A stretch of 64,000 bases of DNA from Pseudomaricurvus sp050633365 (GCA_050633365.1 JBOEGJ010000011.1:182749-246748), one strand, 5' to 3'. Shown: positions 8,148 through 17,050, numbered from the stretch's first letter. The notes: generated from the sequence alone by a model not told the origin. Numbers and translations are program-made.

Positions 8148-9293
8148 TCAAAAAAGGTCAGCTTCACCGGCGGCGGCTGTCGCCGACTCAGCCACTTCAA
8201 TCGTATTATTTCGAACTTGAGAGACCCAAGCCGCCGAGTCCAGCTCCTTCGCCGCTTTCTCGTTGGTGGGTAAATCGGTCAATGCTTGCTTCAGCACTAT
8301 CAATCGATCTTTTAGCTGACCGACCTCTTGCCCCACTATATCTGCAAACTGCAAGGCGGTAATCGCCGTATTCACGTCTTCCTGAACCTTAACGCTAGAG
8401 TTCGCCATTTGTTCAACGCTGCGGGAAACCTCTTGGTTCACACTTTCCAACTGCTTGGACATACCGTCGAGGTGGCCTTTGGCGTCTATGGCAATATTCA
8501 TATCCAGAGAGGCGATCTCTCCCACCACCTTTTCAACTCGGGTAATGGTGGATTTTGCACCCTCTGCTTTCTCGCGTATTTGGTCATTTAGCTTGCTGGA
8601 ATCCTGCGAGAGCTTGCGGACTTCGTCTGCGACTACCGCGAAGCCGCGCCCCGCCTCTCCAGCCCTAGCGGCTTCAATAGCGGCATTGAGTGCCAATAAG
8701 TTGGTTTGTTCAGCAATACCTCGGATATCGTTGATCAACAAAAACATGCTGTCAAAATGCTTCACCATGTCTTGCATATTGTGGACGGCGCTGACACTTT
8801 TATCGCTCACATCCACAAAGAGATCGACATAATCGTCCAAGATACGCCCAACTTCATCGGCAAATTGAGCGATGGTGACTTTGTCGTCTTCGCTGTCAAC
8901 CGCCGCCCCAGAAACTGCGGCGATCAATCCGTGCATTATCTCTTGCTGCTCTTGGGCTCGCGCTGATAGACCTTGAAAGCTAGTCGCAAGAGTGCCGACA
9001 CTCTGCTCAACCACTCGATGGACATTCAGGCTCCCCTCGACCATGGCATCACAGGAAGCTCCACCCTCGATCTTTAACGCCTGCCCAATTGCAGCCAAAG
9101 ATTGATAGCCACTACCCTCAGACAAAGATTCTGCCTCAACCTCAGGGGAGTTCATGGCCACAACCAATAGATTAATGATACCTGCGACGACTATCGTGGC
9201 CACCGCAACGCTCGAACTGAATAGGAAAACAGCGATAACCGCCATCGACCAAGTCAATGACGAAGTAATCAGTAATTTGGACTTAAACCCCAT
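8148..9293 (-). CDS. Short methyl-accepting chemotaxis-like protein without periplasmic sensor
   Basis: A 381-residue protein. Two membrane segments (about 8-26 and 29-48) are joined without a periplasmic loop, so no external ligand domain exists. The MCP signalling hairpin is at 191-227 (GIAEQTNLLALNAAIEAARA begins at 192). The C-terminal part includes TALQFADIVGQEV, a stretch common in receptors associated with response-regulator signalling, and ends in GEADLF. It is the first gene of a three-gene minus-strand unit with the STAS protein (74-base gap) and the HsbR-like regulator. The input may be cytoplasmic or membrane energy state, or the protein may feed the partner switch rather than the flagellar motor. 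That link is inference. Confidence 0.9.
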   Translation of the reverse strand: MGFKSKLLITSSLTWSMAVIAVFLFSSSVAVATIVVAGIINLLVVAMNSPEVEAESLSEGSGYQSLAAIGQALKIEGGASCDAMVEGSLNVHRVVEQSVGTLATSFQGLSARAQEQQEIMHGLIAAVSGAAVDSEDDKVTIAQFADEVGRILDDYVDLFVDVSDKSVSAVHNMQDMVKHFDSMFLLINDIRGIAEQTNLLALNAAIEAARAGEAGRGFAVVADEVRKLSQDSSKLNDQIREKAEGAKSTITRVEKVVGEIASLDMNIAIDAKGHLDGMSKQLESVNQEVSRSVEQMANSSVKVQEDVNTAITALQFADIVGQEVGQLKDRLIVLKQALTDLPTNEKAAKELDSAAWVSQVRNNTIEVAESATAAAGEADLF

Positions 9294-9517
9294 AGGTAAC
9301 TCACCAATAGCAACGGACCTAGAAACGGTATCGGCTGAAAGACAAAATACTGAGGGTTTAACCTAAAAAATCCGCAGCCATAGAAAGACTAGTCGGTGAG
9401 CTGCCGCTTTTCCAGCAAAGCTCCGAGGCAATAGCGCGCTCTACAGCCCAAATTCGGGACAGTCATAATTGCAAGGCAGGAAGAAATGTCAGTGACAGAA
9501 AGTCCGGGGAAGGAAAG

Positions 9518-9545
9518 CCGATTCTCCGTAGGCTCTGAGAATCGG
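9518..9545 (-). terminator. Probable terminator of trpS
   Basis: A perfect 9-bp inverted repeat, CCGATTCTC (9518-9526) and GAGAATCGG (9537-9545), lies 11 bases past the trpS stop. On the minus strand the stem is followed by CTTTCCTTCC, a weak U tract, so efficiency is uncertain. Confidence 0.55.
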
Positions 9546-9556
9546 CAAATAAAAAA

Positions 9557-10570
9557 CTAAACCTTGGCGATGGGACGAATACCCACGGATTTGCGGCATT
9601 TGGCCAACAATCGTGAACTATAAGAACGCGCCTTTTCGGCGCCTTCAAGCAGTTTTTCTTCGATCACTTTCGGGTTTGCCATCAGCTCATTGTAACGCTC
9701 TCGCGGTTCAGCAATTTCTGCATTCACCAGCTCGAAGAGCTGCTTTTTTGCCTCGCCCCAAGCAATACCCTCGGCAAACGCCTGGCGCATGTCTTGTGTT
9801 TGTTGTTCCGAGGCAAATGCCTCCCAAATTTGAAAGACAGTTGAACTGTCTGGGTCCTTTGGTTCACCGGGCTCCAACAGGTTCGTCTTGATCTTGTTGA
9901 TGTGCTTTTTGAGTTGTTTTTCGGTCAAGAAAAGCGGAATGGTATTGCCGTAGCTCTTGCTCATTTTTCGACCGTCTAACCCTTGAAGAACGGCGACTTT
10001 ATCGTCAATCAAAGCCTCTGGCTGCACAAAGTGCTGACCATAGTGATGATTGAAACGCGCCGCTATGTCCCGAGCCATTTCAACGTGTTGTATTTGATCC
10101 TTACCCACTGGCACTTTGTTCGCATTGAACATTAAGATATCGGCAGCCATCAAGACCGGGTAGCTGTACAAACCCATGGTCACACCGAAATCGGTATCTT
10201 CACCGGCCTCTTGATTTGCCGCGACCGCAGCTTTGTAGGCGTGTGCGCGATTCATTAACCCCTTAGCGGCCATGCAATTGAGCATCCAACAAAGCTCGGG
10301 GATCTCGGGGATATCGGATTGACGATAAAATACGGCATTGTCGGTATTGAGACCCAGCGCCATCCAAGTGGCGGCAATTTCTGTGGTCGAACGATGGACT
10401 TGCTCTGGATCTTGGCACTTAATCAACGCATGAAAGTCAGCCAAGAAATAGAAGGAGAGATTGTCTTCGTTTTGACTGGCGGCAATGGCGGGACGAATAG
10501 CGCCAACGTAATTGCCTAAATGTGGAGTTCCTGTGGTGGTAATACCCGTAAGAATGCGTGATTTTGCCAT
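9557..10570 (-). CDS. trpS: Tryptophanyl-tRNA synthetase
   Basis: A class I aminoacyl-tRNA synthetase that charges tRNA-Trp. The 337-residue length is typical. The HIGH-equivalent motif is TPHLGN at 15-20 and the KMSKS motif is exact at 202-206. The family core PVGKDQIQH lies at 154-162. Its neighbour upstream on the same strand is a putative tRNA-queuosine glycosyltransferase (97-base gap), but an operon is not evident. A hairpin terminator follows the stop. Confidence 0.97.
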   Translation of the reverse strand: MAKSRILTGITTTGTPHLGNYVGAIRPAIAASQNEDNLSFYFLADFHALIKCQDPEQVHRSTTEIAATWMALGLNTDNAVFYRQSDIPEIPELCWMLNCMAAKGLMNRAHAYKAAVAANQEAGEDTDFGVTMGLYSYPVLMAADILMFNANKVPVGKDQIQHVEMARDIAARFNHHYGQHFVQPEALIDDKVAVLQGLDGRKMSKSYGNTIPLFLTEKQLKKHINKIKTNLLEPGEPKDPDSSTVFQIWEAFASEQQTQDMRQAFAEGIAWGEAKKQLFELVNAEIAEPRERYNELMANPKVIEEKLLEGAEKARSYSSRLLAKCRKSVGIRPIAKV

Positions 10571-10666
10571 AGTGCTTTACTGCTCTGCTGAAATCTGGAT
10601 CATCGGCAAAGGTCGAGACCTCACCGAGCTGGGAGGCGCTATGATACAAGGCGAAACAAAGCTAGG

Positions 10667-11845
10667 CTAGCGCCTCGCCGCCGCCTCAGCGATAACCGCT
10701 TCGAATCGCGCTAAGTAGAGGTGCATAAGCCTTGACCAACGCAGATCTGGCACCGCAACTAAGGGCGATGTCTGGGAGTGCGCCACGATCAAATCCACCG
10801 CTGAACCCGCCTGAACTGAAAGCGATTCGTCGCCCCCATCAAACAAAAAGTGTGGTTCAACCAATTCTGGATAGGCCAAACGATTGGGTAGCACGGGAGT
10901 GCAACCCGCCGCCATTGCCTCGAGCACTGCCAGCCCTTGAAATTCGTGTAATGCGGTTGAAAGCACCAGCTGCGCCGAACCTAACCACCGCTGATAACGC
11001 TCGGCACTGGGCTCATAGCCGAACTGCACCAGATGTGATTCAAATTGTTGCTCGATGGTCGAAAACACTTTCGGGGATTGACGAAACTTCTGCCCCAGCA
11101 AGCACAATTTAAAATTGACGTTTCTAGCTCGAAGCTCATTCAATATCGCTAACAGTAGATCTGGGCCTTTATCGTATTCCCAGCGTGCCGCCCATAACAA
11201 ACGAATGGGCGCAGCGGCAGTTGAATCAGTCTTCAGAGCGGAAGGCTCGTGGTCGACGACGGTTTCTGTATCACCCCACAGCGCTGCCTGAGCCTCTGTA
11301 GTGACCGACGGTAGCTGATAACAGCTATCTGCAAGAGGCACGGGCAATACGCTTGAGCACTCCTCTAGCCGCTTAACAATCCCCTTGGGAATTTGATCCG
11401 GTAGACGCTTCAGTAAGTCCTCGACACCCGCCAAAAACGAATCGCGATTATGATTGGAATTAAACAGAACATGATCCGCACAGAGGGCGGTATAGAGGTT
11501 TAAGATTTGCGGTTCGACCGAGACTCGAGCGTCATCACTATGGGGGTAGTCGAATTGGTTTTCATGGAAATAGACGATGGTGGGTATTGCTGCCAAAGAA
11601 GGCACAAAGCCTCTAAGCGACGACAAGTCGGTCATCGAGGTGGCAATGAGCAAATCATAGTCCTGCGCTAAGGTATCTTCGTGGTCAAAGGCCCAAGTTA
11701 AGCTATTGCCTCGAACGCGCCAACTGAAATAGCGCGGAGGCAAAGCTAACACCGTCCATTGCCACTGACTGAATGCTTCGCGTAACCCCTTCCACCAACT
11801 GCGGTGACTGTCAGCGTCGTAGGCCGACAACAATAGTACTTTCAT
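10667..11845 (-). CDS. DUF3524/GTDC1-type glycosyltransferase, tRNA-queuosine mannosyltransferase-like
   Basis: A 392-residue cytoplasmic glycosyltransferase. The N-terminal half (about 1-170) matches the DUF3524 domain of vertebrate GTDC1/QTMAN: VYFHENQFDYP at 91-101, followed by ADHVLFNSNHNRDSF at 123-137, mirrors the human protein. The C-terminal half (about 205-390) is a GT4-like nucleotide-sugar domain with LLWAARWEYDKGPD and EFQGLAVLEAMAAGC. The vertebrate enzyme mannosylates queuosine in tRNA-Asp; the role of bacterial homologues is, to my knowledge, not established. Its ATG directly follows the TAG of the upstream cNMP/rhodanese gene, so translation is probably coupled. Confidence 0.85.
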   Translation of the reverse strand: MKVLLLSAYDADSHRSWWKGLREAFSQWQWTVLALPPRYFSWRVRGNSLTWAFDHEDTLAQDYDLLIATSMTDLSSLRGFVPSLAAIPTIVYFHENQFDYPHSDDARVSVEPQILNLYTALCADHVLFNSNHNRDSFLAGVEDLLKRLPDQIPKGIVKRLEECSSVLPVPLADSCYQLPSVTTEAQAALWGDTETVVDHEPSALKTDSTAAAPIRLLWAARWEYDKGPDLLLAILNELRARNVNFKLCLLGQKFRQSPKVFSTIEQQFESHLVQFGYEPSAERYQRWLGSAQLVLSTALHEFQGLAVLEAMAAGCTPVLPNRLAYPELVEPHFLFDGGDESLSVQAGSAVDLIVAHSQTSPLVAVPDLRWSRLMHLYLARFEAVIAEAAARR

Positions 11846-12943
11846 CTAAGCGTTTTGTTCGTAGCGCTGACCCGCGCCCTCCAAAATTCCGGCGTTAAAA
11901 CCGGCCTGACACAACAAATAGGCCGCTAAGTGACTGCGTCGTCCTGCGTCATCTGTAATCAGGTAATGCTCACTGGGCGACAGGGACGTGATTCGTTCAC
12001 GCAACGAGGCTAGTGGCAAGTTTTGACAACCCGGCACGTGGTGACAACGGTGCTCCAACGGCATACGAACGTCAACCAAGGTATAGCGTGAGCTCTGCGA
12101 TTGATACTGCTCGAAGCTCAGCACAGATTCCACCGGCTCGTGTAATAGGGTGATAAAATCCTCTTTCGCTAAACGCATCAACAAACCTTTGCTCAGCATG
12201 GTGACCTTCGCGTTGCGGGGTGTCTCTGCCACCAACGCCTCCTCGCCAAAGAACTGCCCTTCTTCTAGCATCACATCAATGGTGCCAGTCAGATTGGTCA
12301 CCTGCGCCGAACCATGAACAATGACGTAAAAATAGTCGCCGGTCGCCCCCTCTTTCACCACCACGTCGCCGCGCTCGACTTCCTGCGCCTCAAATCGAGT
12401 GAACAGCGTTTGAATATGAGCGGGAGGAACCCGCGCAAACAGCGGAGACGCCAATAAACCCGACATCCAGTCGCCGTCTTGCTCTTCTTCGACCTCGACA
12501 TGTGCAGATGCCAAATCCATAGTATTGAGCAGATCGGCGTCTACGGAACTGTTGTTATTAATTGGCTCTTGAGCTGGTGACTCATCTAGGGCTGGGGCTT
12601 GGCTCCAGGCCATCACCAAGTCGAGAAAGTCAGCCTCGACTTGAAGCAACCTCACCTGTGACTTGGCCACCGCAGAAACCTGAGTTGGCGATGTATCGGT
12701 GAGCGCCGATTTGGCTCGCTCTTCGTCGGCGTTCACGCGCACCGTAGCGAATGATGCATCCACTAAATCGACACACCCCTCAATCAGGAAATGACGATAT
12801 TGAGCGTTTTTCCCCCGACGAAACAGCAACTTACCCTTTTCCGCTTCAATGATTTGGGAGTGTTCTGCTAGCTGCTCGACATAATCTGCGTCGAGGCGGT
12901 CAAAGGGAGAATACTGGGTCAGTAAAGTTTGAAGTTCAGACAT
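11846..12943 (-). CDS. Protein with two cyclic-nucleotide-binding-like domains and an inactive rhodanese domain
   Basis: A 365-residue cytoplasmic protein. It has a degenerate cNMP-like domain (about 12-115), an acidic linker, a better-preserved cNMP domain (about 165-270) with the phosphate-binding cassette FGEEALVAETPRNAKV at 232-247, and a C-terminal rhodanese domain (about 285-360). In the rhodanese active-site loop the usual Cys of CxxGRRS is Asp331 (DDAGRRS), so sulfur transfer is not expected. The first domain looks unable to bind nucleotide. It is probably a regulatory or scaffold protein. Its stop codon abuts the start of the GTDC1-like gene, which suggests a joint function. Confidence 0.88.
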   Translation of the reverse strand: MSELQTLLTQYSPFDRLDADYVEQLAEHSQIIEAEKGKLLFRRGKNAQYRHFLIEGCVDLVDASFATVRVNADEERAKSALTDTSPTQVSAVAKSQVRLLQVEADFLDLVMAWSQAPALDESPAQEPINNNSSVDADLLNTMDLASAHVEVEEEQDGDWMSGLLASPLFARVPPAHIQTLFTRFEAQEVERGDVVVKEGATGDYFYVIVHGSAQVTNLTGTIDVMLEEGQFFGEEALVAETPRNAKVTMLSKGLLMRLAKEDFITLLHEPVESVLSFEQYQSQSSRYTLVDVRMPLEHRCHHVPGCQNLPLASLRERITSLSPSEHYLITDDAGRRSHLAAYLLCQAGFNAGILEGAGQRYEQNA

Positions 12944-13049
12944 GATACAACTCGGTCGAATTCTTGGCTTGGGCTTCTACATTTGGAGAAGCCGCTTGCA
13001 GTTAATCGTCGAGTATATCGTTTAGTTGATGCTCACACTGTGAACGCCA

Positions 13050-14372
13050 TCACCGAGAGACAGCTGCTAGGGACTCAGAATGGTGAAAAAACTCTCTCAA
13101 TATGCGCATCAGGTTATGAGCGTCGGCGACACCGGCCAACTCTCGGATAGAGTGCATGGCAAAGGTCGGCACGCCCACGTCTAGCGTCCGCACGCCCACC
13201 TCCGCCGAAGTGATCGGTCCAATGGTGCTGCCGCACCCCAAATCGGTACGAGTGACAAACGCCTGCACATCAACTCCAGCCATTTCTGCCCAGTGACGAA
13301 ACAATGCGGAGCTCTCACTATTGGTCGCGTAACTCTGATTGGCATTCACTTTAATAACAGGCCCCTTGTTCAGGAGAGGTCCATGGCTGGCGTCATGCTT
13401 GCCACTAAAATTTGGGTGGATACCATGGGCATTGTCCGCCGAAATCATCAACGATTGAGCGATAGTGCGCAGACGGCTCTGGGGTTCGGGTAATAATCGA
13501 TTGAGAAAATCCGCCAGCATTGGCCCCTGGGCGCCGCAGGCCGAACGACTGCCAACCTCTTCATGATCATTGCACACCAATAGCAGCGATTGATCGCTCT
13601 TAGCCTCTAACAATGCCTCTAACCCAATAAAGCAACTCAGCAGGTTATCAAGCCGGGCGCTGGCAATAAACTCGTTTTTCCAGCCAGTCACTGCCGGAGC
13701 TTGTGTGTCGTAAAAGCTCAATTCAAAGTCGAGAACCTTATTAACATCCTCAACCCCATTTGCGCGAAGCGTCTCCGCCAACAACTCTCGAAAATCGATT
13801 TTTTCTTTGTCATCGATCTGCATCAAGACCGGCGGGATGTCCGTCTGCGCGTTGATACTGCGATTCTTGTTAGCTTCACGATCCAAGTGAATAGCCAAAC
13901 TAGGGATAGTCGCAAGGGCGCGTTTAAAATCGACCAGCTCGCTGGTGACCAACCCCTTATCCGTGCGATAAGTCACTCGACCCGCCAATGACAAGTCGCG
14001 GTCAAACCAAGGGTTAAGTAGCACACCTCCGTAGGTTTCAACGCCCAGCTGAAAGTACCCCTGACGCGACAATTCCGGTTGCGGCTTCACTTTTAAGCAC
14101 GGACTATCGGTATGGGCACCGACCATACGAATACCGCTTTCCTCTAACGGTTTATTGCCGTAGGTAAAGGCAATGATGGATGAGTCATTGCGGCAAACGT
14201 AGTAGCGTTGACTGGGCTGAAGCTCCCACTGTTCTGACTCTTCTAGGCATTCAAAGCCAGCTGCGTCCAAACGCATCTTGATAGAATCGACGGCGTGAAA
14301 TGGCGTGGGCGACTCACGTAAAAACGTCAGTAAGCGTTGATTAAAGTCGTTTTGTGCGGTGGAATCAGCCAT
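13050..14372 (-). CDS. apeB: M18-family metalloaminopeptidase (ApeB type)
   Basis: A 440-residue cytoplasmic zinc aminopeptidase of the aspartyl-aminopeptidase family. Metal-binding and catalytic motifs are GAHTDSP (H87 and D89), the general-base/metal stretch NDHEEVGSRSACGAQG, ISADNAHGIHPNF and the C-terminal MHSIRELAG. These enzymes remove acidic or other N-terminal residues from peptides and form dodecamers. It lies in a run of minus-strand genes with 60-110-base gaps, so co-transcription is possible but not shown. Confidence 0.95.
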   Translation of the reverse strand: MADSTAQNDFNQRLLTFLRESPTPFHAVDSIKMRLDAAGFECLEESEQWELQPSQRYYVCRNDSSIIAFTYGNKPLEESGIRMVGAHTDSPCLKVKPQPELSRQGYFQLGVETYGGVLLNPWFDRDLSLAGRVTYRTDKGLVTSELVDFKRALATIPSLAIHLDREANKNRSINAQTDIPPVLMQIDDKEKIDFRELLAETLRANGVEDVNKVLDFELSFYDTQAPAVTGWKNEFIASARLDNLLSCFIGLEALLEAKSDQSLLLVCNDHEEVGSRSACGAQGPMLADFLNRLLPEPQSRLRTIAQSLMISADNAHGIHPNFSGKHDASHGPLLNKGPVIKVNANQSYATNSESSALFRHWAEMAGVDVQAFVTRTDLGCGSTIGPITSAEVGVRTLDVGVPTFAMHSIRELAGVADAHNLMRILREFFHHSESLAAVSR

Positions 14373-14435
14373 GGCGGTACTCGATATAATTCAAAAAAGG
14401 TTTAGGGGTTAGGTTTTTGCTTTAGGTCTAGGGGT

Positions 14436-15308
14436 TTAAGTCTTAGGCTTTAACCGCGCCAACAAACTGGATGTATCCCAGCGTCCGCCGTCCATCGACT
14501 GAACATCGCCATAAAATTGATCGACCAACGCAGTCACTGGCAAGTTAGCGCCATTGTTGCGCGCCTCCTGCAGAACAATGGAGAGATCTTTACGCATCCA
14601 GTCGACAGCAAAGCCATGCTCGTATTCACCAGCGAGCATAGTTTTATGTCGATTGTCCATTTGCCACGATTGGGCAGCGCCTTTGCCGATAACGTCAACG
14701 ACTTTATGACCATCTAAACCCGCTTGTTCTGCAAAGTGTAGCCCTTCGGCCAACCCTTGAACCAAACCTGCAATACAAATTTGATTCACCATTTTGCACA
14801 ATTGGCCACTTCCCACCGGCCCCATTAATTGTGCTGATCGTGCAAACACCTCAATAATAGGCTTAGCTTTTTCATAGACAAGTTTGTCGCCACCAATCAT
14901 CACAGTAAGCGCACCATTTTCTGCACCCTGCTGGCCTCCAGAGACAGGAGCATCCAAAAAGTATGCACCTTGCTGCTCTAGTGACTCGGCAACCTCCCGG
15001 GCAACTTGCGCCGAAGCGGTTGTATGATCAACCAAGATCCCCCCCGCCGCAAGTGACGCCGATACACCTTCAGGTCCAAGCACGACTTGCCGTAAATCGT
15101 CGTCATTACCGACACAGCAAAAAACGATTTCTGCCCCCTCACTCGCAGCCCTCGGAGTCGGATGGGCGCTGCCACCAAACTCGTCAACCCAGCGCTGCGA
15201 TTTTTCCGCGGTACGGTTATACACCGCGACGTCGTAACCCGCTTTTTTCAGGTGTCCGGCCATGGGATAGCCCATGACCCCCAAACCAATAAAAGCAACA
15301 CGCTTCAT
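14436..15308 (-). CDS. NAD(P)-dependent beta-hydroxyacid dehydrogenase (3-hydroxyisobutyrate dehydrogenase family)
   Basis: A 290-residue oxidoreductase. The N-terminal Rossmann fold starts with FIGLGVMGYPMAGHL, followed by the substrate motif DAPVSGGQQGAENGALT. The catalytic lysine lies in GSGQLCKMVNQI. The family covers 3-hydroxyisobutyrate, tartronate semialdehyde and succinic semialdehyde reductases, and I cannot tell which substrate is used. The ATG at 15308 is chosen because GGAG precedes it and it begins directly at MKRVAFIGLG; an upstream in-frame start at 15350 adds 14 poorly conserved residues. A TTTAGG-rich low-complexity stretch (about 14395-14450) covers the gap after its stop. 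Confidence 0.92.
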   Translation of the reverse strand: MKRVAFIGLGVMGYPMAGHLKKAGYDVAVYNRTAEKSQRWVDEFGGSAHPTPRAASEGAEIVFCCVGNDDDLRQVVLGPEGVSASLAAGGILVDHTTASAQVAREVAESLEQQGAYFLDAPVSGGQQGAENGALTVMIGGDKLVYEKAKPIIEVFARSAQLMGPVGSGQLCKMVNQICIAGLVQGLAEGLHFAEQAGLDGHKVVDVIGKGAAQSWQMDNRHKTMLAGEYEHGFAVDWMRKDLSIVLQEARNNGANLPVTALVDQFYGDVQSMDGGRWDTSSLLARLKPKT

Positions 15309-15374
15309 TGTAGATCTCCGCTTGTTAGCATCAGAAACTTCTTGCGACACAATTGAGTAATTTACGCTAATGGA

Positions 15375-16166
15375 TCAAAACGCCAATGAAAATAGCCAAG
15401 CGCCTAATAGGATTCTGTAGACCACAAAAGGCCACATGCCGATGCGATCAATCCACTTTAAAAACAGATGAATACACACACCAGCGCTCAGAGCAGCGAC
15501 AAAAACCCCAAGAAATATATCACCCCAGGCGATACTATTTTGCCCCAACAACTCCACCGCTTTGTAGCCGCCGCTAAGTGTAATGAGAGGGATAGACAGC
15601 AAAAAAGAAAAACGTGCAGCGGCTTGACGCTCAAGCCCCAAAGCCAGTGCCGCAGTTATCGTTATACCCGATCGAGACGTCCCAGGTATCAATGCCAGCG
15701 CTTGGGCACAACCAATCATCAAAGCTTGACGCCACCCCATTGTTTTTAGTGAGGTTTGCCCTTGGCCTTTCCAGTCGGCCAAGCCCAGTAGCACGCCAAA
15801 AAAAATCGTCGTCGCGGCAATTACCGCAACAGTGCGTAGATGCTGTTCTATGAAATCATTAAGCAACAAACCTGCCAGACCAGCGGGAACCGTGGCCCAA
15901 ATGACGTACCACGCCAAACGACTGTCTGCGCTTGAAGGGCCGTTGAGGCTGGTGAGCCAAGCGCCGATTAAGGTCACAATGTCCTTGCGAAAATACCCCA
16001 ATACCGCCAGCAAAGAACCAACGTGCACCGCGACATCAAACGCCAAACCCTGGTCTTGCCATCCCAGAATTTCACTGGGAAGGATCAAATGACCAGAGCT
16101 GGAAATGGGAAGGAATTCGGTAATGCCTTGAATGAGAGCCAATAAGATGAGCTGTAGTGTATCCAT
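15375..16166 (-). CDS. uppP: Undecaprenyl-diphosphatase UppP (BacA)
   Basis: An integral membrane enzyme that recycles undecaprenyl diphosphate to the monophosphate carrier for peptidoglycan and O-antigen synthesis; it can confer bacitracin tolerance. It is 263 residues with about eight hydrophobic segments. Both active-site motifs are present: ITEFLPISSSGH near residue 15 and PGTSRSG near 160. The gene starts 18 bases after tsaB stops, so the two are probably co-transcribed. Confidence 0.96.
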   Translation of the reverse strand: MDTLQLILLALIQGITEFLPISSSGHLILPSEILGWQDQGLAFDVAVHVGSLLAVLGYFRKDIVTLIGAWLTSLNGPSSADSRLAWYVIWATVPAGLAGLLLNDFIEQHLRTVAVIAATTIFFGVLLGLADWKGQGQTSLKTMGWRQALMIGCAQALALIPGTSRSGITITAALALGLERQAAARFSFLLSIPLITLSGGYKAVELLGQNSIAWGDIFLGVFVAALSAGVCIHLFLKWIDRIGMWPFVVYRILLGAWLFSLAF

Positions 16167-16184
16167 AACTTCCTTGAAATAGTT

Positions 16185-16892
16185 TTACTGACGTATGCGT
16201 TGACGCTTCTTCCATGCAACGCTGTCTCGAAGATAAACTGGCTGAGCCTCTTCGGCCTTAATATACTGCTTATTTTGGTATGCCTGTTGCGCTATCACTA
16301 GCATATCTTCCGCTCTCGGCAATAATTGCTGATCTTCATTTTTAGCCATGAGTGACTGTAAGAATTCGTAATGACAACCACCACCGACCTTGGTCAGCTG
16401 GTCGGAAGTTACCTCGATCAAGGCAGGGCAATCCTTAAGATCAGTCGCAGGCCCAACAAACTCATCGACAGTTGCCACGGGTAATCCCGAGCTAGACTCA
16501 AAAACCGCCCCGTAGATTTCGTTCATTCTGGCGTCTAGGGCCACCAAGATCTTAGAGTGAAGCGGCAAATTAAACTGGCGAATAGCCCCAACGGCAAGTG
16601 TTTGAAGTGTTGAAACAGGAATTACCGGAATATCACAAGAAAACGCCAACCCTTGAACCAATCCCAGACAAATCCTCAGGCCTGTAAACGAACCCGGCCC
16701 GCGCCCATAAGCGATGGCATCGAGATCAGATAGCGCAACCTGATGAGCCGCAAGCAATTCATCGATCATCGGTAAAAGACGCTGGGTATGTTGCCGCGGA
16801 GCCAAAATAAACGCCCCATGTACTTGCCCATCGCTCAATAGCGCAACTGAACATGCTTCGCTAGAGGCATCAACCGCTAAAATCGTGCTCAT
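16185..16892 (-). CDS. tsaB: tRNA threonylcarbamoyladenosine synthesis protein TsaB
   Basis: An ASKHA-fold partner of TsaD, needed for the t6A37 modification of ANN-decoding tRNAs; it acts as a scaffold without a full catalytic site. It is 235 residues. The N-terminal ILAVDASSEACSVAL and the YGRGPGSFTGLRI stretch (about 62-74) are diagnostic. It lies downstream of the H1-like gene, from which it is separated by two terminators, so it must have its own promoter near 16900-16970. Confidence 0.95.
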   Translation of the reverse strand: MSTILAVDASSEACSVALLSDGQVHGAFILAPRQHTQRLLPMIDELLAAHQVALSDLDAIAYGRGPGSFTGLRICLGLVQGLAFSCDIPVIPVSTLQTLAVGAIRQFNLPLHSKILVALDARMNEIYGAVFESSSGLPVATVDEFVGPATDLKDCPALIEVTSDQLTKVGGGCHYEFLQSLMAKNEDQQLLPRAEDMLVIAQQAYQNKQYIKAEEAQPVYLRDSVAWKKRQRIRQ

Positions 16893-16970
16893 TTTTGATA
16901 TTACCTGGTTAGCAGAGGGGAATTGGCGTGCATTTTCTCAGATTTTCTTCGGTGGAGACAGTCCAGAACG

Positions 16971-17004
16971 CAAAAATCCCTACAACGTCGCCGCTGTAGG
17001 GATT
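16971..17004 (-). terminator. Rho-independent terminator of the H1-like gene
   Basis: A perfect 10-bp inverted repeat, AATCCCTACA (16975-16984) and TGTAGGGATT (16995-17004). On the minus strand it is followed by TTTTTG. It lies about 45 bases past the H1-like stop codon. Confidence 0.85.
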
Positions 17005-17012
17005 CTTCAGAA

Positions 17013-17036
17013 ACAAAACCCGGAGTTTTAGCTCCG
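17013..17036 (-). terminator. Second, upstream terminator hairpin of the H1-like gene
   Basis: Inverted repeat CGGAG (17021-17025) and CTCCG (17032-17036), followed on the minus strand by GGTTTTGTTT. Together with the stronger hairpin at 16971-17004 it makes a tandem terminator just past the H1-like gene. Confidence 0.6.
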
Positions 17037-17050
17037 AGCTAGGTCGACAA

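Noticed and set aside
8455..8832. 125-codon plus-strand open frame inside the chemoreceptor gene
   Set aside because: Shadow of the conserved MCP signalling hairpin on the other strand.
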